Assembly (NCBI GenBank): GCA_016927475.1 | Contig: JAFGMO010000047.1 | Location: forward strand, 62,001-126,000 | Reading direction: 5' to 3' | DNA length: 64,000 nt | Source: Candidatus Aminicenantota bacterium | GTDB taxonomy: Bacteria > Acidobacteriota > Aminicenantia > Aminicenantales > Aminicenantaceae | Shown: in pieces, positions 7,818 through 16,363 of the stretch | Numbering within the stretch: the first letter of the stretch is position 1 | Layout of the letters: each line of letters begins with the position of its first letter | The notes under the pieces: model-generated | What the model was told of the DNA's origin: nothing | What the model saw: the letters and a program-made list of their open reading frames with translations, nothing else | Database searches by the model: none | Program-made: the position numbers and the translations under genes

Positions 7818-9812
7818 ATGAAAACATACGAGACTGACTATGTTTCCGGCTGGCATCCGGAGGAAAAAGACCAAATCGGTCCTTTCCGCTGGATGGGAAA
7901 AAAGGCCGTCCTTAGAATAAAAGATCTTCCTTCTACCGGATGTATATGGCTTCAACTGACCGCCGGCCACCCTCATCCTGCTGAACATTCGCCTTTACTG
8001 ACTGTTTCGGCTGCGGGACAAAAAGAAAAATCCTTCAAAATCGAACCTTCGTTCTCGACGTATGGCGTTCCTTTGCAGGCATCGGGAGAACTTGAAGTTG
8101 CCCTGGAGCTTGACAAAGTCCCTGCTATTCCGCAGGAAAAAAGAGAATTGGGCATCATGGTCCGGAACCCGTGTCTTTTAACATTATCCGCAGGGTCGTT
8201 TTTTCTTGAAGGATGGTATGAAAATCCACCCCGGTCTTCCTCCCGGTCCGCCTTCCGCTGGATGAAAAAAGAGGGATCCTGCCTTGTAAAAAATGCGGTA
8301 CCGGGCTGCTATTTGGAAATTGAAGCCGGGCACCCCTTTGCCGAAGCCGTCTCCCCGATTTTGACCGTTGAGGGAGAAGGGAGAAACCTTGGCCGAAGAA
8401 CCGTTCGTCCCGGCATTCACCGCTACATCTTTCCGGTTGAAGAATCAATAACCGGCTTCGAACTCAAACTGATTCTCGACAAAACATTTTCATACCGGGA
8501 CAGCGGCGACAGCCGGGACCTGGGAATCCAGGTGGGAAACATCAGCCTTCAACATGTTGAAGAAACAAACGTCCTTTATGAATCCGGATGGCAGGAAGCG
8601 GAAACGAATGAATTTTTTCCTTTCCGCTGGATGGAAAAAGAAGCCGTGGTTTTTTTGCCTGACGGCATTTTAAGGAATACCCGGTATGTATCCTTTCCGG
8701 CCAGCTCCGAATATTTTGATTTCACCCAGAAACTGACCGTTTCTCTCGACGGCTCCCCTTTGGAGACCAGAGAACTGCTCTACAAATGGAACCACTACTG
8801 CCTGCCTCTTCCAGTCCCGGAATCCAAATCCCTCCACGAGCTGCGCTTTTCGTTGAATAAGGTGTTTCCCGAAAAATTCCACCCCGGTGACAGCCGTAAA
8901 CTGGGAATCCGTGTCGGTCATCCGACATTCCACAATGAGGAAGGGGAACTGCGGAATTTTCGCTCGTTTCATCAAAACGCCCTTCTCAATTTTCAGGAAA
9001 TGCTTGCCGGAAAGCCGAAATTGTCCTCTTTCCCTCTTTACCTCGGAGTGGACCTCTACGGCAAATGCAACATGAAGCCTCCCTGCGTTTATTGCCTCTG
9101 GGACAGAATCAAAAAAGAAGAAGGAATGTTCACCGACACGGTTGTGGATGAAAAAACCCTCGACGCCTACGGTCCCTTTTTCCATCGTGCCCGCACCATC
9201 GTCAACTGTTCCTTTGGAGAACCCCTGCTTCATCCCCGCTTCAAGGAAATCCTGGAATTTTGTGAAAAGAACAAAAAATTCCTGGAGATATCCAGCAACG
9301 GCCAATCCCTTTCGGAAAGGACCATCAATGCCCTGGCAGGAAAACCCGTATTCCTTTATGTGTCCCTGGACGCGGCCAGCAAGGAAACCTACGCTAAAAT
9401 CCGAAGCGAACACTGGGATCCCATCATTCCCCATCTTGAACAACTCAACAGAGAAAGGAAGAAAAAAAACAACCTGCCCAAAATTTTCATGGTTTTTATG
9501 CCCATGGAAGTCAACCGGCATGAACTGGAAGCCTATTTCCGGCTCTGCCAAAAAATCGAAGCGGATGCCCTGGTGCTTCGGCCCTTGAATTATTTGGAAA
9601 ACCCTCAGATAGAGGCGGAAAGGGGAGGATACCACTTCGATTATGAAAAAGAACTTCTCAAAAGGGAGGACATCGAAAAAATCATCGAGCAGGCTGAAAA
9701 CTATTCCGTCATCTACAACGTTCCCCTGGCCAACCAGTTTGCCTTCGGCACCATCAAAAAACCGGGGGAAGGAAAAAAAGACCTGGCCATCGAAGAAACA
9801 CAGCGGTTTTAG
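7818..9812 (+). CDS. Radical SAM protein with three N-terminal 123-residue repeats
   Basis: 664 residues from ATG 7818; a TTG at 7773 is in frame, but 7818 begins exactly at the first repeat. The N-terminal 350 residues are three beta-rich modules, each with Gly-Trp near the start and a Phe-Arg-Trp-Met motif at residues 22, 145 and 268, a period of exactly 123. The radical SAM domain follows (~375-630), with cysteines 417, 423 and 426 (C-x5-C-x2-C instead of C-x3-C-x2-C), NCSFGEPLLHP and SSNGQSL. It would cleave S-adenosylmethionine at a 4Fe-4S cluster. It ends in TAG, and the reading frame continues directly into a SPASM-type domain. The repeats may bind glycans. The substrate is unknown. 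Confidence 0.85.
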   Translation: MKTYETDYVSGWHPEEKDQIGPFRWMGKKAVLRIKDLPSTGCIWLQLTAGHPHPAEHSPLLTVSAAGQKEKSFKIEPSFSTYGVPLQASGELEVALELDKVPAIPQEKRELGIMVRNPCLLTLSAGSFFLEGWYENPPRSSSRSAFRWMKKEGSCLVKNAVPGCYLEIEAGHPFAEAVSPILTVEGEGRNLGRRTVRPGIHRYIFPVEESITGFELKLILDKTFSYRDSGDSRDLGIQVGNISLQHVEETNVLYESGWQEAETNEFFPFRWMEKEAVVFLPDGILRNTRYVSFPASSEYFDFTQKLTVSLDGSPLETRELLYKWNHYCLPLPVPESKSLHELRFSLNKVFPEKFHPGDSRKLGIRVGHPTFHNEEGELRNFRSFHQNALLNFQEMLAGKPKLSSFPLYLGVDLYGKCNMKPPCVYCLWDRIKKEEGMFTDTVVDEKTLDAYGPFFHRARTIVNCSFGEPLLHPRFKEILEFCEKNKKFLEISSNGQSLSERTINALAGKPVFLYVSLDAASKETYAKIRSEHWDPIIPHLEQLNRERKKKNNLPKIFMVFMPMEVNRHELEAYFRLCQKIEADALVLRPLNYLENPQIEAERGGYHFDYEKELLKREDIEKIIEQAENYSVIYNVPLANQFAFGTIKKPGEGKKDLAIEETQRF

Positions 9813-9818
9813 GCAAAA

Positions 9819-10226
9819 ATGAAAGAGAAAACCACCAATAAATCCGGGCCGTCGGCGGAAGAAAACCTGGGTATCGAAGGCCTTCCCCTCTGCCGGGAAC
9901 CCTGGGAGAGTTATTATATCCTTCGGCGGGGCATTCTTCCCTGCTGCCATGGAAGCCGGCCGATCGCTCCCATGTCCGAGTGGGAAACGGCCTGGAATTC
10001 CCCCGAGCTTCAAGAAATCCGGGATTACCTCAGGCGGGGAAAGCTGAGTCCCTACTGCATGAGCAGTCTTTCCTGCCCCATCGTCCAGAAATACCTGGCC
10101 CAAAAGAGAAAAAAAAGCCGCTTCTCTTTTCTGGATCCTACCCAGAGAAGTCCTTTTTTCCGGTTTCTGAATAGGATTTTTTTCGGCCTTCCCGCCAAAA
10201 TCTTCCGCGTCCTATTCCGCCAATAA
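9819..10226 (+). CDS. SPASM-type Fe-S domain protein, in frame with upstream radical SAM
   Basis: 135 residues. Cysteines in LCREPW, ILPCCHG, YCMSSLSC and the Trp-Asn-Ser-x-x-Leu-Gln-Glu-Ile-Arg helix are the auxiliary-cluster (SPASM) half of a radical SAM maturase. SPASM domains normally sit C-terminal to the radical SAM barrel in one chain. Here the domain starts two codons after an in-frame TAG (9810-9812), in the same frame as the upstream gene. ATG 9819 has only a weak AGG ahead, which overlaps that stop. The possible readings are a recently split gene, a two-subunit enzyme, or readthrough. The tail is very basic (Arg/Lys-rich, Phe-rich), as if lying on a membrane. Confidence 0.75.
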   Translation: MKEKTTNKSGPSAEENLGIEGLPLCREPWESYYILRRGILPCCHGSRPIAPMSEWETAWNSPELQEIRDYLRRGKLSPYCMSSLSCPIVQKYLAQKRKKSRFSFLDPTQRSPFFRFLNRIFFGLPAKIFRVLFRQ

Positions 10227-10302
10227 AAAATTAATTAAAAAAAAATTATCACCGCCAACCTTTTTTACTAATTTTTCGTTTTATTAATCAGGAAGAAAAA
10301 AG

Positions 10303-10635
10303 ATGAAAACACTGTCTCGGGCCGATGAGATTCTCCTGTTGGCCATATTGAGGTTAAAGGACAATGCCTATGGGGTCACCATTAAAAAAGAAGTGCATAG
10401 AAGCACGGGAAAAAAATTGACCTTTGGAAGTATCTGGGTATCACTCGATATCTTAAACAGGAGGGGATATCTCCGGAAGCATATAGCTGATCCCATTCCA
10501 CAGAGAAAGGGTCGCCCCAAAATCTATTACACGCTCACTCCCACCGGGATTGAAGCCTTAAAGAAAACCAGGGACCTGCATGAATCCATCTGGGATGGGG
10601 TTTCCGCTCTGATAGATAAATGGAAACCTTCATGA
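10303..10635 (+). CDS. PadR-family transcriptional regulator
   Basis: 110 residues forming one winged helix: LSRADEILLLAILRL, AYGVTIKKEV, SIWVSLDILNRRGYL and GRPKIYYTLTPTG are the PadR landmarks (helix 1, recognition helix, wing). Such regulators repress promoters in response to small hydrophobic effectors. An SD (GGAAGAAAA) sits just upstream of ATG 10303. The stop overlaps the start of the permease gene in ATGA, so the pair is translationally coupled and the regulator probably controls the permease operon. A second, similar pair occurs at 58931-61830. The effector is unknown. Confidence 0.93.
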   Translation: MKTLSRADEILLLAILRLKDNAYGVTIKKEVHRSTGKKLTFGSIWVSLDILNRRGYLRKHIADPIPQRKGRPKIYYTLTPTGIEALKKTRDLHESIWDGVSALIDKWKPS

Positions 10636-13235
10636 GCAAGAACGAGTTGTCTCCTCCTCGAGTTGCCAAAAATATATTTGATTGGTTTGCCCAATCCGGA
10701 GAAAAATTAACAGTCGAAGGGGATATTAATGAATATTTTTATGAACTGGCTGCTGAAAAAGGGAGAACAAGGGCAAAATTGTGGTACTGGAAACAAATCC
10801 TCTGCTCTATCCCCGTCATGCTTAAAAATTCCATCTATGGACGAGGTGTCATGTTTAAAAATTATTTGAAGGTTGGGATTCGAAATATTCAGAGGCATAA
10901 AGCTTATTCATTTATCAATATCATAGGATTGGCGATCGGCCTAGGTTGCTGTATTCTGATCTTTCTTTACGGAAGCCATGAGCTGAGCTATGACCGCTAC
11001 CATCAAGACGCCGACCGTATCTACAGGGTAGCCCAGAAAATCACCCGGGGCTCGGTGGAGAGGGATTTCGCGAGAGTTGCCGCTCCTTTGATTCCGGCCA
11101 TAAGAGAGAGTTTTCCGGAAGTCGAACATGCCGTGCGTTTTCAAACACTCGATTGGATGCAAAATCTCATAAAATACGACAAAAAGAAATTTTACGAAGA
11201 TAAGGTCATGATCGCCGAGAATGATATTTTCTCCGTTTTAACCATTCCCTTCATAAAAGGAAATCCGGAAACGGCCTTAATCCGGCCGAAAACGGTTGTC
11301 ATCTCCGAATATATGGCAAAAAAATACTTTGGCTATGAAGATCCGTTGGGAAAAACTCTTGGAATGTATGGAAAATTATTTGAAGTCACAGGCGTTGTCG
11401 CCGATCCTCCGGAAAACATCCATATTCCCTATGGGTTTATTGTCTCTATCAAAGGATGGGAAAATGTTTGGAATTTTGACAATTGGGGATGGACGGGATT
11501 TTATGCCTATCTCAAACTAAAGCCCCACGTCGATGTCCGAATTTTTGAAAACAAGGTCCGTTTTATCGCTGATAAATACATCCCTGAAGAATTGAAAGAA
11601 TCAGGTGTGAGGTTGACTTTTTATTTGCAGCCGATTCAAAGCATACACCTTCATTCCCATTTGGCGACGGAGATCGAAACTCCTGGGAATCCCGCCACCA
11701 TTTATATGTTTTCTGTGATTGGATTTTTAATCCTTTTCGTCTCATGCGTGAATTTCACCAATCTTTCTACGGCCCGGTCTGCGACAAGGGCAAATGAAGT
11801 AGGCATACGCAAGGTCGTCGGAGCATACAGAGGTCAACTGGTAAGACAGTTCCTGAGTGAAACACTACTGACGTCTGTCGCGGCTCTTGTTGTGGCCGGT
11901 GTTTTTATTATCCTTGCTTTGCCTTTTTTCAATGATCTAGCCGGAAAACATTTTGAACCCAATCTTTTGTTCAAGCCGCTTCATATTTTACCTTTTCTCG
12001 GACTTGCCGTATTCGTAGGTATCGTCTCGGGCATTTACCCCGCTTTTGTTCTATCGCTTTTCAAGCCTGCGCACATTCTTAAAGGCTCCACAGGTTCTAA
12101 AACCGGGAATGTCTTTTTAAGAAAATTTTTTGTTGTCGGACAATTCTTCATAACGGTTTTTCTTTTAATTGCGACATTTACGGTCTTTCGTCAAGTCAGC
12201 TATATGAAGGACTCGTATTTGGGATTTGAAAAAGAACAAAAGCTGATCATACCCGCTGTTTTTCAAGGCAATTACGAAACCGTGAAAGCGGAATTTTTAA
12301 GGCATCCTTCCATAGCAGGTGCGTCTTCTGTGTGGAGTGTTCCGGGACGGCAGACGAACCTTCTCGAAGCAAAATTGGTCGGGGAGGGACTAGCAAAGGC
12401 CCAGAGTATGGATTTTAACTACATCGATCATGACTTCATCTCCGAGTACAAAATCGAGATAGCGGCAGGAAGAACTTTTCAAAAAGAAATATCTTCGGAT
12501 ACGTACGATGCATTCATGATCAATGAAACGGCAGCGCAAGCTTTTGGATTTAAATCCGCCGAAGAGGCCTTAGGCAAACTTATGTATGAGGGAGGTTCCG
12601 GAAAGACGGCACCGATCATCGGAGTGACTAAAGATTTTCACTTCAAAGGCCTCCAGACAAAAGTCGAGCCGCTCGTGTTGCAAGTTCGTCCAGATTTTTT
12701 TAATCATCTCAGTTTGAACGTAACCACAGATAATCTTAAAGAAACCCTCGCCTTTATCGAGAAAAAATGGCAAGCCCTCCGTTTAGGTGAAATTTTCAGC
12801 TATTTTTTTCTTGATGAAGACTTCAATCGCCAATATGGTTCTGAAGAAAAAGCAGGCAGGTTGTTCGGGGCTTTTACACTGGTAGCCATTTTTATATCCT
12901 GTCTAGGACTTGTGGGATTATCTTCATTTTCGGCTGAGCAGAAAACCAAAGAAATCGGAATAAGAAAGGTGCTTGGAGCTTCCTTTCCCAATATCCTGCA
13001 CCTTTTGTCAAAGGAATTTTTGATATTGGTGGCTTTTGCCAACCTTTTAGCCTGGCCGGTTGCCGCTTTTATCATGAAAAAATGGCTTCAGCAATTTGCT
13101 TACCAATCTTCTCTAGGATGGGAGATGTTTGTGTATTCAGGATCACTCGCCTTAGGAACAGCGCTTTTTTCCGTCAGCTACCAATCCATCAAGACCGCTG
13201 CAGCCGACCCTATTTGCTCCCTTCGATACGAATAG
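10632..13235 (+). CDS. FtsX/MacB-like ABC transporter permease with N-terminal prefix domain
   Basis: 867 residues from ATG 10632, which overlaps the PadR stop; an in-frame ATG lies four codons earlier. Residues ~5-75 form the hydrophilic permease-prefix segment. FKNYLKVGIRNIQRHKAYSFIN then begins the first transmembrane helix, followed by a MacB-type periplasmic core (ELSYDRYHQDADRIYRV) and a first FtsX domain (three helices around residues 360-480). A second periplasmic core and a final FtsX block (QKTKEIGIRKVLGAS, three helices) end in ADPICSLRYE. The layout is that of duplicated FtsX permeases driving periplasmic work with a separate ATPase. No ATPase gene is adjacent. The paralogue at 59251-61830 shares the same ends. 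Confidence 0.9.
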   Translation: MSKNELSPPRVAKNIFDWFAQSGEKLTVEGDINEYFYELAAEKGRTRAKLWYWKQILCSIPVMLKNSIYGRGVMFKNYLKVGIRNIQRHKAYSFINIIGLAIGLGCCILIFLYGSHELSYDRYHQDADRIYRVAQKITRGSVERDFARVAAPLIPAIRESFPEVEHAVRFQTLDWMQNLIKYDKKKFYEDKVMIAENDIFSVLTIPFIKGNPETALIRPKTVVISEYMAKKYFGYEDPLGKTLGMYGKLFEVTGVVADPPENIHIPYGFIVSIKGWENVWNFDNWGWTGFYAYLKLKPHVDVRIFENKVRFIADKYIPEELKESGVRLTFYLQPIQSIHLHSHLATEIETPGNPATIYMFSVIGFLILFVSCVNFTNLSTARSATRANEVGIRKVVGAYRGQLVRQFLSETLLTSVAALVVAGVFIILALPFFNDLAGKHFEPNLLFKPLHILPFLGLAVFVGIVSGIYPAFVLSLFKPAHILKGSTGSKTGNVFLRKFFVVGQFFITVFLLIATFTVFRQVSYMKDSYLGFEKEQKLIIPAVFQGNYETVKAEFLRHPSIAGASSVWSVPGRQTNLLEAKLVGEGLAKAQSMDFNYIDHDFISEYKIEIAAGRTFQKEISSDTYDAFMINETAAQAFGFKSAEEALGKLMYEGGSGKTAPIIGVTKDFHFKGLQTKVEPLVLQVRPDFFNHLSLNVTTDNLKETLAFIEKKWQALRLGEIFSYFFLDEDFNRQYGSEEKAGRLFGAFTLVAIFISCLGLVGLSSFSAEQKTKEIGIRKVLGASFPNILHLLSKEFLILVAFANLLAWPVAAFIMKKWLQQFAYQSSLGWEMFVYSGSLALGTALFSVSYQSIKTAAADPICSLRYE

Positions 13236-13279
13236 GGCAGGCACCAAAAGTTTTTTTTATACCCCATAAAAAAAGGATC

Positions 13280-13307
13280 TTGAAAACATCCATAAATAAT
13301 ATATACT
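13280..13307 (+). promoter_or_regulatory. Predicted sigma70-type promoter of the gluzincin-barrel gene
   Basis: TTGAAA (13280-13285), a 16-nt spacer and TATACT (13302-13307) give a good match; the ATG is 87 nt downstream. This is a by-eye prediction. Confidence 0.5.
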
Positions 13308-13394
13308 ATTAGATTTCCCGGTGTCAGCCAAACTTAAATAATACATGTCAAAAAAATTGTGTCCCATTTTAAAGAAGGAAGGTTTTATCAGCAG

Positions 13395-16229
13395 ATGAAG
13401 AGAAACATCATTGCCTTTCTAATGTTCGGATTGCTGTCTATCGCCCTCAGGGCTCAATTTGAAAATTTCGGATCTCAAAATCCGCCCGGCATAAAATGGA
13501 AAAAAATCGAAACTCTTCATTTTGAAATTGTCTTTCCGGAAGAACTCACTCACGAAGGCCGACGCGTTGCCAATACTCTGGAGTACCTTTTCCCTCTTCT
13601 TACCAAAACTCTACATAAAGAACCAAAGCGTATTACCATTTTATTGTCCAATCAGAACTCCATTTCCAATGGTTATGTAACCTTAGCACCTCGCATGTCG
13701 GAATTTTTTCACGTGCCCATAGGTTCTTACATCATGGGTATCAACGATTGGTATCATTTGCTGGCTGTTCATGAAGGACGTCATATCGTTCAATTTGACA
13801 AAATAAACCAGGGATTCACAAAGATAGCCCAATATCTATGCGGGGATATCGGACGAGCGGCTTTTTCGGTTATATCAACCCCTTATTGGTTCATGGAAGG
13901 AGATGCTGTTGGGATCGAGACGGCTCTAACCAATGGCGGCCGAGGCCGGCTGCCGAGTTTTGATATGGATATCCGGGCTCTTCTTCTTTCCGGGATACGC
14001 TATTCTTACTATAAAGCTTACCTTCGTTCCTTAAAAGATTGGTACCCTTCATGGTATCCCCTGGGATATCTCTTGACCACTTACGTGAAGCGCACTTACG
14101 GGCCCGGGGTTTGGAGCGAAGTTCTCGACCGGGCTTCCAAACATGCCTACTCCCCCTACGCCTTTTCCAATGCATTAAAAAAAGAAACCGGTATGGGTGT
14201 TGTCGATTTGTATGAAAAAACCATGGACGACCTGGAGGATCTCTGGAAGAAACAGCTTGAAGGTCTGACATTCACCCCATTTCAGACCAAAAATTTGACT
14301 CCTAGAAAAGTTTGGACGAATTATATGTTTCCCCGTTATGATACGGACGGCACCATTTATGCCCAAAAGTTTGGACTTGCGCATCCCTCCATGCTGGTCC
14401 GTTTGAATCCTGACGGAACAGAGGAAAAAATCACTCAATTTGCTCCTCTTCAAGGTTTTTACAACAGGCTTTCTTTGAAAAACGGCAAAGCAACCTGGAA
14501 TGAATATATTCCCGATCCACGATGGGGAAAAAGAAGTTATTCCGACATTGTCATCTATGATATTAGAAACGGAAAAACTGAGAGAATCACGCACAAAGCC
14601 AAATTGTTTGACCCTTCACTGTCTCCGGATGGAACAGTAATTTCCACGGTGGAATTCACTCCGGAATCCCGGTGCGCTTTGGTGATTCTTGAGGCTGAAA
14701 CGGGGAAAGAAATAAAACGCCTGTCAAATCCAAAGAATGATCTTATTTTTTCTCCATCCTGGTCTGAGAACGGAGAGAGGATTGTCTTCACCAGACAGAA
14801 TTCAAACGGAAGGGCCTTGAGCATTGCCGAGATAAAAACAGGAGAAATAGAGGATGTTATTACTTATGGTTGGGAAAATATCACATTTCCTGTTCTCCAC
14901 AAATATTATGTATTTTATAATTCCTGCTTTTCCGGCATCGATAACATTTATGCCCTGGACACAAGAACCGGCGAACGTTTTCAGATAACCTCAAGTAAGT
15001 TTGGCGCTTTTTTCCCTGAAATTTCCCCGGACGGGAAAAAACTTCTTTACAGCAATTACACGGTCAATGGCTATGACGCGGGTGAGACGTCTTTAGATCC
15101 TGCATCGTGGAAGAAATTAAAAGATATCGAAGATCGCAGTTTGCGATATTACCAACCCCTTATAGCCCAGGAACAAGGAAAAAGTGTTTTTGATGGTGAA
15201 AAAATCCCGAATACGGAATATGAAGTCAAAAACTATCATTCCGTATCTCACCTCCTGAATATTCATAGCTGGGTTCCTATGGTGACCCCGACGGATATAA
15301 GCTTTGACCTCATCTCACAGGATAAAATGAATTTGGCCTTGTTGGTCGGCGGACTGAGATATAATATGAATGAAAAGGTGCTTGGATTCGGCATCAATGG
15401 ATCGTATGCAGGATTTTTTCCCATCCTGGATTTTGGAGTAAGCCATGGAGGCAGATCTTCAACCACCACGGGCGAAAATGAGGAAAAAACAACCACAAGC
15501 TGGCGGGAAACTTCAGCCAATATCGGTTTTCGGATTCCGTTTGATATATCAAGGGGAATCTACAGCACATCTTTTACCCTGGGCTCGGGTATATCTTTGG
15601 TAAATATTTCCGGTCGGGAATTCACAGAACCCTTTGAAAACGGAAACGGACGGCTCCTGCCTATGAGCTATCGATTAAGTTTTCGCAGATTCTGCCAATC
15701 ATCTTTTCGTGACATCAATCCAACCTGGGGACAATTTCTCAATCTGGCTTACCGCCATACACCATGGAAATGTGATTATAAAGCGTCATTATTTTCAGCC
15801 AACATAGGGCTTTATCTTCCAGGACTTTTTAAGCATCACAGCCTGTATATCCAGGGAAGTCATGAGAAACAATTGCCTGACAATTATCATTTTCCCAGTG
15901 AAATTCTCTTCCCGAGGGGCTACGATTATACCTATCATAACTCGATCACCAAAGCCTCCGTCGATTATGCATTACCTCTCGCCTATCCTGATTTTGCTCT
16001 GGGAAGTATTCTGTATCTAAAACGCCTCAGAATGAATCTTTTTTATGATTATGCTCTTGGCCGGGATACAAACAGCGAGACGACTTATCAATCGGTCGGA
16101 ATCGATTTGGTTGCCGACATCAATCTGTTTGTTCTTCCTTTTGATCTTGATATCGGGTCACGTCTTGTTTACAGGATCAGCGATAATAAATTCCGTATCG
16201 GCTTCCTCTTCCTCGGCTTTAGTTTCTGA
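13395..16229 (+). CDS. Gluzincin-like peptidase / beta-propeller / outer-membrane barrel fusion
   Basis: 944 residues from ATG 13395 (GGAAGG upstream; an earlier GTG at 13359 would spoil the signal peptide). Residues 1-21 are a signal peptide ending Leu-Arg-Ala-Gln. Residues ~30-290 form a metallopeptidase-like domain with His126-Glu127-x-x-His130 and a downstream Glu168 in WFMEGDAVGIE, the gluzincin zinc ligands. Residues ~300-610 have TolB/WD40-like blades (FDPSLSPDGTVIS, SPSWSENGERIVFTR, FPEISPDGKKLLYSN). The last ~310 residues alternate strands and turns and end Phe-Leu-Gly-Phe-Ser-Phe, an outer-membrane barrel. The peptidase and propeller would face the periplasm or the cell surface. The domain calls are mine; activity is untested. 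Confidence 0.78.
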   Translation: MKRNIIAFLMFGLLSIALRAQFENFGSQNPPGIKWKKIETLHFEIVFPEELTHEGRRVANTLEYLFPLLTKTLHKEPKRITILLSNQNSISNGYVTLAPRMSEFFHVPIGSYIMGINDWYHLLAVHEGRHIVQFDKINQGFTKIAQYLCGDIGRAAFSVISTPYWFMEGDAVGIETALTNGGRGRLPSFDMDIRALLLSGIRYSYYKAYLRSLKDWYPSWYPLGYLLTTYVKRTYGPGVWSEVLDRASKHAYSPYAFSNALKKETGMGVVDLYEKTMDDLEDLWKKQLEGLTFTPFQTKNLTPRKVWTNYMFPRYDTDGTIYAQKFGLAHPSMLVRLNPDGTEEKITQFAPLQGFYNRLSLKNGKATWNEYIPDPRWGKRSYSDIVIYDIRNGKTERITHKAKLFDPSLSPDGTVISTVEFTPESRCALVILEAETGKEIKRLSNPKNDLIFSPSWSENGERIVFTRQNSNGRALSIAEIKTGEIEDVITYGWENITFPVLHKYYVFYNSCFSGIDNIYALDTRTGERFQITSSKFGAFFPEISPDGKKLLYSNYTVNGYDAGETSLDPASWKKLKDIEDRSLRYYQPLIAQEQGKSVFDGEKIPNTEYEVKNYHSVSHLLNIHSWVPMVTPTDISFDLISQDKMNLALLVGGLRYNMNEKVLGFGINGSYAGFFPILDFGVSHGGRSSTTTGENEEKTTTSWRETSANIGFRIPFDISRGIYSTSFTLGSGISLVNISGREFTEPFENGNGRLLPMSYRLSFRRFCQSSFRDINPTWGQFLNLAYRHTPWKCDYKASLFSANIGLYLPGLFKHHSLYIQGSHEKQLPDNYHFPSEILFPRGYDYTYHNSITKASVDYALPLAYPDFALGSILYLKRLRMNLFYDYALGRDTNSETTYQSVGIDLVADINLFVLPFDLDIGSRLVYRISDNKFRIGFLFLGFSF

Positions 16230-16363
16230 AAACTTTACTTGAAAAACATGGAGCGTTTTTTCCTGAATATCTTAATCCGGAATTGAGGACCACTCGGATA
16301 AAAAAATGTAAAGCCGGCTTTCAATACCTGGATGGATGTTATGATCCGGGTATATGACCTCTC

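Noticed and set aside
9810-9812. TAG as a pyrrolysine or other recoded codon
   Set aside because: TAG ends ordinary genes at 5252, 13235 and 37355, and no recoding signal or pyl gene is visible.
8670-10103. 477-codon frame antisense to the radical SAM and SPASM genes
   Set aside because: It mirrors strongly supported domains on the other strand, is Phe/Gly-rich without motifs and has no initiation signal.
16310-16353. Two weak inverted repeats (AAAGCCGGCTTT; ATACCTGGAT/ATCCGGGTAT) as terminators
   Set aside because: Short or imperfect arms without a T-run; too weak to call.
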